64,000 bases of DNA from Tridacna crocea. Lineage: Eukaryota > Mollusca > Bivalvia > Cardiida > Cardiidae. The DNA is taken from positions 67,793,277-67,857,276 of the forward strand of contig OX031056.1 in the NCBI GenBank assembly GCA_943736015.1. The letters run 5' to 3'. The notes below the pieces were generated by a model. The model did no database searches, was not told the origin of the DNA, and saw nothing but the letters and a program-made list of their open reading frames with translations. Both the position numbers and the translations under genes were made by a program. Shown here in pieces: positions 60,001 to 63,661 of this stretch (position 1 is its first letter; each line of letters starts with the position of its first letter).

Positions 60001-63000
60001 AAGAATCATAACTCTTGCTCGCTTAATTTTTGAGTTATTGCCCTTTGTTGTTTTTCATACTTGAATTTTGTCCGGAGCATATCTCCAAAACTATACTAGC
60101 TAGGGTTATGAAATTTCATGGGTGGATAGATCTCATTGACGGGGAGTGTAGTGCACAAGAATCATAACTCTTGCTCGCTTAATTTTTGAGTTATTGCCCT
60201 TTGTTGTTTTTCATACTTGAATTTTGTCCGGAGTATATCTCCAAAACTATACTAGCTAGGGTTATGAAATTTCATGGGTGGATAGATCTCATTGACGGGG
60301 AGTGCAGTGCACAGGAATCATAACTCTTGCTTGCTTAATTTTTGAGTTATTGCCCTTTGTCGTTTTTCATACTTGAATTTTGTCCGGAGCATATCTTCAA
60401 AACTATAGTAGCTAGGGTTATGAAATTTCATGGGTGGATAGATCTCACCGAGGGGGAGTGCAGTGCACAGGAATCATAACTCTTGCTTGCTTAATTTTTG
60501 AGTTATTGCCCTTTGTCGTTTTTCATACTTGAATTTTGTCCGGAGCATATCTCCAAAACTATACTAGCTAGGGTTATGAAATTTTATGGGTGGATAGATC
60601 TCATTGACGGGGAGTGCAGTGCACAGGAATCATAACTCTTGCTCGCTTATTTTTGAGTTATTGCCCATTGTTGTTTTTCATACTTGAATTATGTCCGGAG
60701 CATATCTCCAAAACTATACTAGCTAGGGTTATGAAATTTCATGGCTGGATAGATCTTACCGAGGGTGTGTGCAGTGCATAAGAATCATAACTCTTGCTTG
60801 CTTAATTTTTGAGTTATTGCCCTTTGTCTTTTTTCATACTTGATTTTTGTACGGAGCATATCTCCAAAACTATAGTAGCTTGGGTTATGAAATTTCATGG
60901 GTGGATAGATCTCATCCATGGGGAGTGCAGTGCACAGGAATCACAACTCTTGCTTGCTTTATTTTTGAGTTATTGCCCTTTGTTGTTTTTCATACTTGAA
61001 TTTTGTCTGGTGCATGCCCCACCTTTACAACTTGGGGTAAGACGGGCGTATCTTGCGACAATTTGCCGCTCTTGTTCCACAATATTTTCTACTTTTCCTA
61101 AATATAATTTTGATTCTTCAATCACATTTATTTTGTCTTCTGCAGATGCTTACAATTTGGACCAGTCTATAAATTTGTAGTTTGGTAAAGAGTTAAGGAG
61201 GGCTATAACTGCTAACTACCTGGCATCAATTTGTCTGCCATGTGTTATGGGAGACCACTCCTTCCTGCATGGCATACTCCCGATTTAAATACAATACCTG
61301 GCTACTGCGTCAGGGAGATATCTCTTTGGCTCAGTGGTTAGGGTATTGGCTTTGCGTCCGGGAGTTCGGAGTTCGAATCCCGCTCCGATCCTTATTTCTG
61401 CCATGCATTTATTCATTTGTTTCTTTGTTACGGACTTCGTTCGTAAGATGGGGGCTCGTCCGGGATTGGCCATTGAGCCATTAATCCCATTTGTTGTCCA
61501 AAATCGGACTTCCTGCCTAATAAGGCTTTGAGTCATCAATAAATGATGACTTTAAGAGGGGGTGTGTTATGGGAGACCACTCCTTCCTGCATGGCATACT
61601 CCCGATTTAAATACAATACCTGGCTACTGCGTCAGGGAGATATCTCTTTGGCTCAGTGGTTAGGGTATTGGTCTTGTGTCCGGGAGTTCCGGAGTTCGAA
61701 TCCTGCTCCGACCCTTATTTCTGCCATGCATTTATTCATTTGTTTCTTTGTTACGGACTTCGTTCGTAAGACATGTCTTTAACGCTTTATCAGAAAACAG
61801 AAATTAAGCCTTGTCCAAATTGAAAGCATTTGCAGACAACAATTCCAATGTGGCTAAAAAACAGTGCAATCATTTTTTGATGGAGTGAAAAACATTTTGG
61901 GAAAAGGAGAAAATGCTGGTTACCAGCATTTTCTCCTTTTCCCAAAATGTTTTCAAAAGGCTTCTTTTTTGTCATTTTGTGGTAAAAGGTTAACTCTTTG
62001 CCACATGACAAAAGTGTATACTAGACCAAATTGCTAGTATTTGCAAAGGTCAAGTGTAATATGCCGCCAATGATGGAATTTATAGGGAAGAAAATATTGT
62101 CGGTAGAGAATATTGACGGATAAGGAGAAAATACTGTTTAGCAGCATTTTGTTAAGCTTTTCCCTTTCAAGCAATTCTTTCTAAAGGCTTCTTTCTGAGG
62201 GTTGTTGAAGCTGGGGATTGCATTGAATGATTCAAGTTGATTGGGCATGATGTGTGATGTTTGTATTTCTAGCAAAAATTGTAACTATCTCAGAGATAGC
62301 ATCTGAACACGACATATAAGATCTGACATGAGTTGGCTTTTGAGATGAAATATTTCTAAACAAGTCTAGGGAAAATGTTATTAAAGGAGCCTTTGGCGAG
62401 CTTAATAACATTTTTCCTTGACGAGTTTAATAAAATTTCATCTTAAATGCCACCGAATGTCAGATTCTTTTTATCACATAACAATATTTCACTAATGATT
62501 GTTCAGAAGATGCAAAAAACATCTACAGATGCACCCCCAGATATATCTGTATATCCCGTTCACTTCTATGAAAAACATTAAAACTGATGTCAAAAATGAT
62601 GTCACATAAATGTGATATTACACATATATAAGATAAGAAAATTCGTAATGGGTATATTACACAGATAAATAGATAATATATATCCAAATATAAAGATTCA
62701 ACTGAGATTGTTTAAAGGACTACCATACTTTTTACTAAATGACAAAAAATCAAAGTTAACTCTGCGAAACAAGGGAAAAACTGGTTTTGCAGTTGGTAAA
62801 GATTTTCTGTAACAGAACAGATTGGGTACCATAAGTTGGAGTATGATTTAGACCTTTAGTAGACAGTCTTGTCATAACTTTTTTTCTTTCCCATCAACTT
62901 GAGAGTTTTATTATACCCCCAGAAAACAAATGTTGTTGGGGGTATACTCGAATCAGCCTGTTTGTCTGTGTGTCCACCAGTCTGTGTGTCCGTGTACAAA

Positions 63001-63580
63001 ATACTAGTAATTTTTTGTCGCAAACCCCTATAGTTGCAAACTCCTATAGTTTTCCTGTAATGGTATTGAAACTTTGCACATATACTGATCATTTATTGAA
63101 GATTTGTAAGACACAGTTTTCAAGTGTCAACTCTTCCTGGTTGAGGAATTATCTCCCCTTTAACTTGACACTTTTTTCTGTCAATGAGCTAGTGGGGGTA
63201 TTAAGTCACATTCAGTGACAGCTCTTGTTTTAGTTATACAGCAGGTTAAGGGTTAAACTTTAACTTTTTACCACACGAGAAAATTTTGGACTGGTCCAAA
63301 TTGAAAGCATTTGCAGACAATGAAATAAAGGTGACTGAAAAATTGAAATTTGGTCTGGGAAGGGTAGAAAACACTGTGGGAAAAGGAGAAAATGCTGGTG
63401 ACCAGCATTTTCTCCTTTTCCCACAGTGTTTTCAATAGGCTTTTTTCTCAGGAGGGGTCAAAAGTAGGGATTGTGTGATAATGGGTTAATATATATTTCA
63501 GCATGCTGACATACTATATGAGGATTGTAATGGTGGGCCACAAGGAAATGGTGGATTTACTGAGACAGCAGCTATCTATG
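32961..63580 (+). CDS. TMC (transmembrane channel-like) protein, partial multi-exon gene
   Basis: TMC proteins are multi-pass membrane proteins of the anoctamin/OSCA-like superfamily. TMC1/2 form the hair-cell mechanotransduction pore; other members have varied roles. Fifteen exons from 35043 to 63580 have GT-AG borders and join in one frame, about 698 codons. They encode a basic N-terminal region, a first membrane span after FGTGVLSYFLFLKWL, and the family signature CWETFVGQEIYRLVIVDF. Further pieces align with vertebrate TMC7-like proteins: FCGWDYGITAKQSADLKH, YCCANILKPPEFEIG and KPSLRPWRAARS. The loop before CWET is very short (YWYQRLERD), where vertebrate TMCs have a longer Cys-containing loop. 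The extracellular NHT (exon at 59337) is a possible glycosylation site. The C-terminus lies beyond the window. The paralogue cannot be fixed. Introns are filled with MITEs, several within 10-40 bases of splice sites. Confidence 0.96.
33077..33170 (+). repeat. tRNA-like SINE head
   Basis: Box A-like TAGCTCAATGGTTAG and box B-like GATGGTTCAGTACCTGG, followed by unrelated sequence. Pseudo-tRNA head of a SINE. Confidence 0.6.
33326..33554 (-). mobile_element. TTAA palindromic MITE, reference copy
   Basis: The cleanest copy: 229 bases from TTAACCCATTACCAAACGAC to GTGTGGTAATGGGTTAA. The palindrome 33431-33501 has two perfectly complementary 35-nt arms around one central T at 33466. Confidence 0.95.
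33597..33822 (+). mobile_element. TTAA palindromic MITE
   Basis: Starts TTAATTCTTTATCACACAG, centre GCTGGTAACCAGC, ends GGTAAAGAGTTAA. The right stem arm is diverged. Confidence 0.88.
34195..34660 (-). mobile_element. Two broken TTAA MITEs
   Basis: 34195-34428 is diverged, with stem AGTAGAAATTGCACG. 34513-34660 has its left half intact up to GCTAGTTACCAGCA and is then cut by the dispersed repeat at 34690. Confidence 0.7.
34690..35010 (+). repeat. Dispersed repeat ending beside a TMC exon
   Basis: Matches, in the opposite orientation, 58563-58830 and 46300-46580. Shared words include ACCCTTTCTGGAAGGAGCTT, GTCAAGCGTGAGAAAT and ACTGGTGGTACCAGTG. It ends roughly 35-40 bases before the exon at 35043. 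Confidence 0.65.
35043..35255 (+). CDS. TMC exon (N-terminal cytoplasmic region)
   Basis: Acceptor TTAACCCAG, donor CTCG|GTAAAA. Encodes YEDGYQIDVDMQGPSG through LESLPSKQL, polar and basic with no membrane segment. Entry phase 1, exit phase 1. Confidence 0.85.
35550..35955. mobile_element. Two TTAA MITEs in a TMC intron
   Basis: 35550-35720 has lost most of its palindrome. 35727-35955 (minus) is complete, with TTAG at its left end. Confidence 0.8.
36334..36562 (-). mobile_element. TTAA palindromic MITE, subfamily C
   Basis: Palindrome centre GCTCGTTACGAGC with arms AAAAATT/AATTTTT, in place of the GCTGGTTACCAGC and AGAAAATGC arms of subfamily A. Every change on the left arm is matched on the right. 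A second copy is at 52806-53033. Confidence 0.88.
36823..37033 (+). CDS. TMC exon (N-terminal cytoplasmic region)
   Basis: Acceptor TCTGATATTAG, donor TCAG|GTATTA. Encodes KMASEIAHGGSWKQRSGKKR through INLSQKRKV. An acidic stretch (DDNPDFVEDVEHD-like) follows the basic one. Confidence 0.88.
37465..37832 (-). mobile_element. Truncated plus complete TTAA MITE
   Basis: 37465-37620 stops at the palindrome centre (ATGCTGGTTT), where a second copy, 37622-37832, begins TTAACCCTTTACC. The second copy has an AGTAGAAAATG arm. Confidence 0.82.
37971..38046 (+). CDS. TMC exon (basic pre-membrane segment)
   Basis: Acceptor TACTTTTCAG, donor AGTATT|GTAAGT. Encodes SRLSMKKKGPKHVSKWKRF and KYSCSI, rich in Lys. 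Entry phase 2, exit phase 0. Confidence 0.88.
38079..38326. mobile_element. Palindromic MITE with GCAAAAAAGGGCAT ends
   Basis: The left ATGCAAAAAAGGGCATTTGG mirrors the right AATGCCCCTTTTTGCAT. The inner words GCCTGCGCAG and CTGCGCAATCC-type are in opposite order. No coding sequence. Confidence 0.7.
38456..38918 (+). mobile_element. TTAA MITE subfamily B followed by a subfamily-A copy
   Basis: 38456-38684 has palindrome GACAAAAGGTGAAATTGCTC and its complement around one base, with flanks unlike subfamily A ('ggcatttctatggtatctc'). It shares the TTAA at 38681-38684 with a diverged A copy that fades by about 38918. Confidence 0.8.
39018..39530. mobile_element. TTAA MITE and a fragment
   Basis: 39018-39247 (plus) has stem AATGTGGGAAAAGG and centre GCTGGCAACCAGC. 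39370-39530 keeps only the B-side half. Confidence 0.8.
39552..41909 (+). mobile_element. Helentron/HINE-like element, family 1, complete
   Basis: The left tip TTAGCTCACCTGAGCAC forms a hairpin, GAGCAC-GAA-GTGCTC. The inverted counterpart CTCAGGTGAGC lies near the right end (41869-41879), then GATTTCA, hairpin GGGCCATCATGGCCC and TCTTGTT. It is filled by the 145-bp tandem array. This is the plan described for Helentron-derived HINEs such as DINE-1, which also carry central tandem repeats. Family assignment is inference. Confidence 0.75.
39670..41862 (+). repeat. 145-bp tandem array inside the family-1 element
   Basis: About 15 units. The phrase 'gttggtcaggatgtttgtct' recurs every 145 bases from about 39729 to about 41030 with few differences, then units diverge progressively to 41860. 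The nearly identical block in the middle suggests recent array expansion. Each unit leaves a 71-codon open frame that is a by-product. Confidence 0.92.
41936..42164 (-). mobile_element. TTAA palindromic MITE between two Helentron-like elements
   Basis: 229 bases, TTAA at both ends, centre GCTGGTTACTAGC. Confidence 0.92.
42168..43810 (+). mobile_element. Helentron/HINE-like element, family 2, copy 2
   Basis: Nearly collinear with 1664-3327. Left tip TTAGCTCCACTGGC, right GCCAGTGGAGCGATACA then hairpin GGGCCATCATGGCCC and TCTTGTT. It has one fewer intact internal unit around 42795 and a G-rich slip at 42830-42843. It carries the same captured MITE end (about 43750-43767). Confidence 0.8.
43850..44116. 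other. Remnants before a TMC exon
   Basis: A partial GTCAGCCTGCCCAG-type palindromic repeat, and the B-side half of a TTAA MITE ending GTGGTAAAGAGTTAA at 44116, 51 bases before the exon at 44168. Confidence 0.55.
44168..44431 (+). CDS. TMC exon with first membrane span
   Basis: Acceptor TTTCAACAG, donor GGAGCT|GTAAGA; 88 codons in phase 0. Encodes TWKHFKYKLAEFAYFFQLW, the conserved GHFGTGVLSYF and a long hydrophobic run to VILPQILYQ, then an extracellular loop ending KELITGA, matching the vertebrate DLLSGTG position. A MITE begins 15 bases after the exon. Confidence 0.96.
44446..45332. mobile_element. Chain of four TTAA MITEs sharing junctions
   Basis: 44446-44674 (minus), 44671-44899 (plus), 44896-45124 (minus) and 45121-45332 (minus). 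Each neighbouring pair shares one TTAA. The first three are exactly 229 bases. Confidence 0.95.
45329..45855. mobile_element. Degenerate TTAA MITE copies continuing the chain
   Basis: Remnants with CAATGTTTTTCAAAAGG, two near-identical 'gctttttctcctttttcacaatgtttttaa' blocks (45580-45680), and a last end GGTAAAGGGTTTA at 45845-45855, 24 bases from the exon at 45880. Confidence 0.6.
45880..46031 (+). CDS. TMC exon with second membrane span
   Basis: Acceptor TCTCTTTCAG, donor ATAAG|GTAGGT. Encodes YWFTDTELYYGFYTAKK (vertebrate FLEETSLFYGHYT) and a span around YLFTCGGYYILCLIILAIR. The donor is duplicated 197 bases downstream by a mobile-element insertion. Confidence 0.96.
46041..46228. mobile_element. 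AGAGCTCC foldback MITE inserted at a TMC 5' splice site
   Basis: The ends AGAGCTCCAGATA and its complement bracket an inner palindrome (TTGTGGGTACTCATTAGAAT and complement, centre ATCGA). GTAGGTCAG is repeated directly at 46032-46040 and 46229-46237: a 7-9 bp target duplication that contains the exon's GTAGGT donor. Confidence 0.88.
46260..46860 (-). repeat. Dispersed repeat with palindromic tail
   Basis: 46300-46580 matches 58563-58830. It is followed by a perfect-looking hairpin (46610-46672, AAGACTATTGTAAGTGCATA and complement), and a second palindrome (46700-46850) around GGCTGTGCCACT with GAACATCATCGGTAATATT arms. Confidence 0.7.
47219..47446 (+). mobile_element. TTAA palindromic MITE
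   Basis: Centre GCTGGTAAGCAGC; ends TTAACCTTTTACCACAC and CTTGTAAAGGGTTAA. Confidence 0.92.
47718..47868 (+). CDS. TMC exon (cytoplasmic segment)
   Basis: Acceptor ATGTTTTCAG, donor TTAAAG|GTAAGC. Encodes ISRSYKKNYIEGSGAFDFYY, VSRVFCGWDYGITAKQSADL and KHKSIYNELK. The CGWDYGIT...DLKH stretch is strongly conserved in TMCs. Confidence 0.96.
48020..48398. mobile_element. Degenerate and complete TTAA MITE
   Basis: 48020-48140 is a remnant with TGCTGGTTGCTAAAATTTTC. 48180-48398 (plus) has a shortened left arm (AAAGAGAAACCAGC) and ends GGTAATGAATTAA. Confidence 0.75.
48453..48690. repeat. Palindromic MITE with CAGGCTGACC core
   Basis: The left GGGGCCAAATGCATCTAA mirrors AGATGCATTATACCCCC, and GGTCAGCCTATGCA mirrors GACAGGCTGACC. 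Related elements lie at 53130-53275 and 18213-18335. Confidence 0.6.
48737..48901 (+). CDS. TMC exon with third membrane span
   Basis: Acceptor TGATTATCAG, donor GAAAAT|GTAAGC; 55 codons, phase 0. Encodes EYLSGRNKEKQEVSIGVK and a span NLVTFSLIGGSCYLIYYI. Confidence 0.96.
48950..49205 (+). mobile_element. tRNA-derived SINE in a TMC intron
   Basis: Box A-like TGGCTCAGTGGTGAGC and box B-like GTGAGTTCGATACCC start 50 bases after the exon end. The body ends GTGTTAAACCACAATACAAC. Full-length in appearance. Confidence 0.78.
49240..49760 (-). mobile_element. Two TTAA MITEs and a fragment
   Basis: 49240-49470 has palindrome centre GCTGGTAACCAGC and an eroded left tip. 49467-49683 shares the TTAA and has lost the centre. 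A B-side fragment follows to 49760. Confidence 0.78.
50082..50310 (-). mobile_element. TTAA palindromic MITE
   Basis: 229 bases. Ends TTAACCCTTTCCCAAACGAC and TTGGGAAAGGGTTAA: both tips carry CCC/GGG in place of ACC/GGT, a matched change. Confidence 0.93.
50506..50648 (+). CDS. TMC exon with fourth membrane span
   Basis: Acceptor TTTCCTAAAG, donor ACAAG|GTAATA. Encodes EDIPVLSEMAMPLCVSGVNL and ILPFFFAQIAQLEKY, matching vertebrate 'ITPMIFAKIIRYEDY'. Exit phase 2. Confidence 0.96.
50878..51534 (+). mobile_element. Two TTAA MITEs, plus orientation
   Basis: 50878-51105 has stem ATAGTGGGAAAAGG and a weak right TTAA. 51307-51534 is complete, with ends TAACCCATTACCTCAC and GGTAATGGGTTAA. Confidence 0.88.
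51694..51763 (+). CDS. TMC exon with fifth membrane span
   Basis: Acceptor TCCAATTACAG, donor CGTGAT|GTAAGT. Only 70 bases: TMLLKAGTLAVLVYYWYQ then RLERD, which leads straight into CWET of the next exon. Confidence 0.95.
51780..51955 (+). mobile_element. TTAA MITE starting 17 bases after a TMC exon
   Basis: Left tip TTAACCAGTCCCAAACACAATCC, stem TGAGAAAAGG/CCTTTTCTCA (both arms changed), right tip GGGGTTG. Shortened to about 176 bases. Confidence 0.82.
52099..52650. mobile_element. Foldback element in a TMC intron
   Basis: The left TTTGGCTCTATAAACACAG mirrors CTGTGTTTATAAAGCCAAA. TGACGTCATTCTATAT and GAATAACGTCACTCGATATA pair further in. The middle contains repeated 'gttatgaggcacaata'. No coding sequence. 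Confidence 0.75.
52806..53033 (-). mobile_element. TTAA palindromic MITE, subfamily C
   Basis: Centre GCTCGTTACGAGC, stem ACACTGTGGGAAAAGG and its complement. 228 bases, TTAA at both ends. Confidence 0.93.
53130..53275. repeat. Palindromic repeat with GGTCAGCTTGTGCA core
   Basis: CCCAGGTCAGCTTGTGCAG mirrors TGCACAGGCTTACCTGGG. The right end GCATTTAGCCCCC is as in 48453-48690. Confidence 0.6.
53329..53557 (-). mobile_element. TTAA palindromic MITE, subfamily B
   Basis: Palindrome TTGTGGCAAAAGGTGAAATT and its complement around GCTCATGACGAGC. The right tip GGGTAAAGGGTTGA has lost TTAA. It ends 34 bases before the CWET exon. Confidence 0.88.
53592..53689 (+). CDS. TMC exon with the CWET signature and sixth span
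   Basis: Acceptor TGTATGTTTCAG, donor AGAAG|GTATGT. Encodes CWETFVGQEIYRLVIVDF then LFILFTTFFLEFIRR. CWET-VGQE-Y-L is the defining TMC motif. Confidence 0.98.
53747..53999. mobile_element. Palindromic MITE with GTGACCC/GGGTCAC ends
   Basis: The left GTGACCCATCACACATAAAG mirrors a right end with GCGGGACGGGTCAC. The core ACCCTGGTCAGACTGCGCAA is paired with its complement. Confidence 0.68.
54260..54710. mobile_element. TTAA MITE subfamily B followed by subfamily A
   Basis: 54260-54489 (B, centre GCTCGTCACGAGC, arms TTGTGACAAAAGGTGAAATT) shares TTAA 54486-54489 with a diverged A copy (minus) to 54710. Confidence 0.82.
54840..55355. mobile_element. Diverged TTAA MITE remnants
   Basis: 'cttacagagaaacctttcgaaaatgttg' occurs twice in tandem (54884, 54920). 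The B half ends at 55117, and a second remnant ends TTAAGGGGTTAA near 55354. Confidence 0.55.
55422..55520 (+). CDS. TMC exon (after the CWET span)
   Basis: Acceptor GTTTGTTTCAG, donor TGCTG|GTAGGA. Encodes LLAQYCCANILKPPEFEIGR then NTLTLIYSQALCW, the start of the seventh span. Confidence 0.96.
55875..56081 (-). mobile_element. TTAA MITE, left tip missing
   Basis: Stem AACACTGTGGGAAAAGG with right arm CCTTTTCCTACAGTGTT; ends GAGTGGTAATGGGTTAA. Confidence 0.85.
56324..56399 (+). CDS. TMC exon with the rest of the seventh span
   Basis: Acceptor CTATATTTCAG, donor AAAAGA|GTAAGT. Encodes LGTYFSPMLSLIMIIKLFLL then FYVKR, matching vertebrate 'FFSPLLPAIATLKFIIIFYVK'. Confidence 0.96.
56440..57210 (-). 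mobile_element. TTAA MITE fragments in a TMC intron
   Basis: 56440-56590 stops at the palindrome centre (ATACTGGTTT). 57000-57210 has its left arm deleted and ends GGTAATGGTGTAAA. The 56600-56990 stretch between holds nothing I can name. Confidence 0.72.
57338..57468 (+). CDS. TMC exon with eighth membrane span
   Basis: Acceptor GCAATTTTCAG, donor ATCTT|GTAAGT. Encodes ISVIQNCKPSLRPWRAARS (vertebrate TCRPSPRPFRASNS) and span TIFLGFLMCFFILTTTAVTC. Confidence 0.96.
57667..58153 (+). mobile_element. Two TTAA MITEs, plus orientation
   Basis: 57667-57850 lacks the palindrome centre. 57952-58153 has stem AGTGTGAGAAAAGG, centre GCTGGTAACCAGC and ends GGTAAAGAGTTAA. Confidence 0.82.
58225..58420 (+). 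repeat. SINE body fragment
   Basis: Contains 'gggaaagcagccactgact' and ends 'gaaataatgttgaaaatggctttaaac', as in the 6446-6746 family. Confidence 0.6.
58563..58992 (-). repeat. Dispersed repeat with terminal palindrome
   Basis: Includes ACTGGTACCACCAGTG and a palindrome (58855-58985) of AAATTTATTTCATCTTGTGA-type arms around GGCTGTACCACTCG. The same two-part structure lies at 46260-46860, and the front part at 34690-35010. Confidence 0.68.
59337..59501 (+). CDS. TMC exon with extracellular loop and ninth span
   Basis: Acceptor CTATGTTTCAG, donor CTCTT|GTAGGT. Encodes LKPSDVCGPFINHTTSYEIV (vertebrate SSKACGPFTNFNTTWEV) then a span ISSSGFIAGLLVFLF. NHT is a possible N-glycosylation site. Confidence 0.96.
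59574..61196 (+). mobile_element. TTAA MITE split by a family-3 Helentron-like element
   Basis: The left part ends in the right palindrome arm at TTTCTCCTTTTT. The right part resumes CCACAATATTTTCTAC at 61077 and ends GGTAAAGAGTTAA. Nothing of the MITE is duplicated beyond a few Ts. Confidence 0.9.
59681..61076 (+). mobile_element. Helentron/HINE-like element, family 3, complete and nested
   Basis: The left tip is TTATACGCCCATCGAAGACG. The inverted counterpart GACGGGCGTAT lies at 61041-61051, followed by an imperfect hairpin GCGACAATTTGCCGC and CTCTTGTT. Internal tandem units of 156 bp ('tccggagcatatctccaaaac') repeat about eight times. Exact borders are given by the interrupted MITE. No coding sequence. 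Confidence 0.8.
61327..61380 (+). promoter_or_regulatory. tRNA-like pol III promoter in the 5' LTR
   Basis: Box A TGGCTCAGTGG (61327-61337) and box B AGTTCGAATCC (61370-61380) are 43 bases apart, as in a tRNA gene. The 3' LTR keeps both (61649-61659 and 61693-61703). Confidence 0.8.
61449..61466 (+). other. Primer-binding site, tRNA-Pro
   Basis: TGGGGGCTCGTCCGGGAT is complementary over 18 of 18 bases to the 3' end of animal tRNA-Pro including CCA. It sits directly against the LTR end. Confidence 0.92.
61531..61562 (+). other. Hairpin and polypurine tract of the TRIM
   Basis: AGTCATCA and TGATGACT form an 8-bp stem with a 5-base loop (61531-61551), followed by AAGAGGGGG (61554-61562), the expected plus-strand primer site. 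Confidence 0.7.
61779..62230 (-). mobile_element. Two TTAA MITEs after the TRIM
   Basis: 61779-61993 has stem ACATTTTGGGAAAAGG with right arm CCTTTTCCCAAAATGT (both arms changed). It shares TTAA 61990-61993 with a diverged copy to about 62230. Confidence 0.88.
62231..62910. other. Repeat remnants and unassigned sequence
   Basis: 62330-62545 is a solo arm of the foldback family seen in CBY1 intron 2 (ATAACATTTTTCCTTGACGAG, ends AGATGCACCC). 62550-62910 shows nothing recognisable. Confidence 0.5.
62911..63228 (+). mobile_element. Helentron/HINE-like element, family 4 (short)
   Basis: The left TTATACCCCCAGAAAAC pairs with TTGGGGGTATA just inside. A second complement GTGGGGGTATT lies near the right end, followed by hairpin GTCACATTCAGTGAC and AGCTCTTGTT. 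Only 318 bases, with no tandem units. Confidence 0.75.
63260..63489 (-). mobile_element. TTAA MITE ending 12 bases before a TMC splice acceptor
   Basis: Complete, stem ACACTGTGGGAAAAGG and complement, centre GCTGGTGACCAGC, ends GTGATAATGGGTTAA at 63489. The acceptor AG is at 63500-63501, so the usual branch-point region lies inside the MITE. Confidence 0.93.
63502..63580 (+). CDS. TMC exon with tenth span, last in window
   Basis: Acceptor ATATATTTCAG, donor CTATG|GTATGT. Encodes MLTYYMRIVMVGHKEMVDLL and RQQLSM (vertebrate AGAHKRVVIQLREQLSLE). Exit phase 0; the C-terminal exon or exons lie beyond 64000. Confidence 0.95.
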
Positions 63581-63661
63581 GTATGTACATTTTGAACTCA
63601 TTAAAGGCCTGGTGGTGCCCAGAAGTAATCAATGTGGGTGGAAAAGTACGGAAATTGATCT

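Larger units (their letters stand above)
61243..61771 (+). mobile_element. TRIM: miniature LTR retrotransposon with tRNA-Pro PBS
   Basis: Two direct repeats, 61243-61448 and 61565-61771, are about 97% alike (a few substitutions and one extra C) and flank about 116 bases. Immediately after the first repeat comes TGGGGGCTCGTCCGGGAT, a perfect 18-nt primer-binding site for tRNA-Pro. Immediately before the second lies AAGAGGGGG, a polypurine tract. CATG flanks the whole on both sides (61239-61242, 61772-61775), a 4-bp target duplication. Each LTR starts TGTTATGG and ends TAAGA, and contains a TTTAAATA motif plus tRNA-like boxes. There is no gag or pol, so mobilisation must be in trans. The border is uncertain by 2 bp because TG precedes each repeat. 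Confidence 0.88.
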
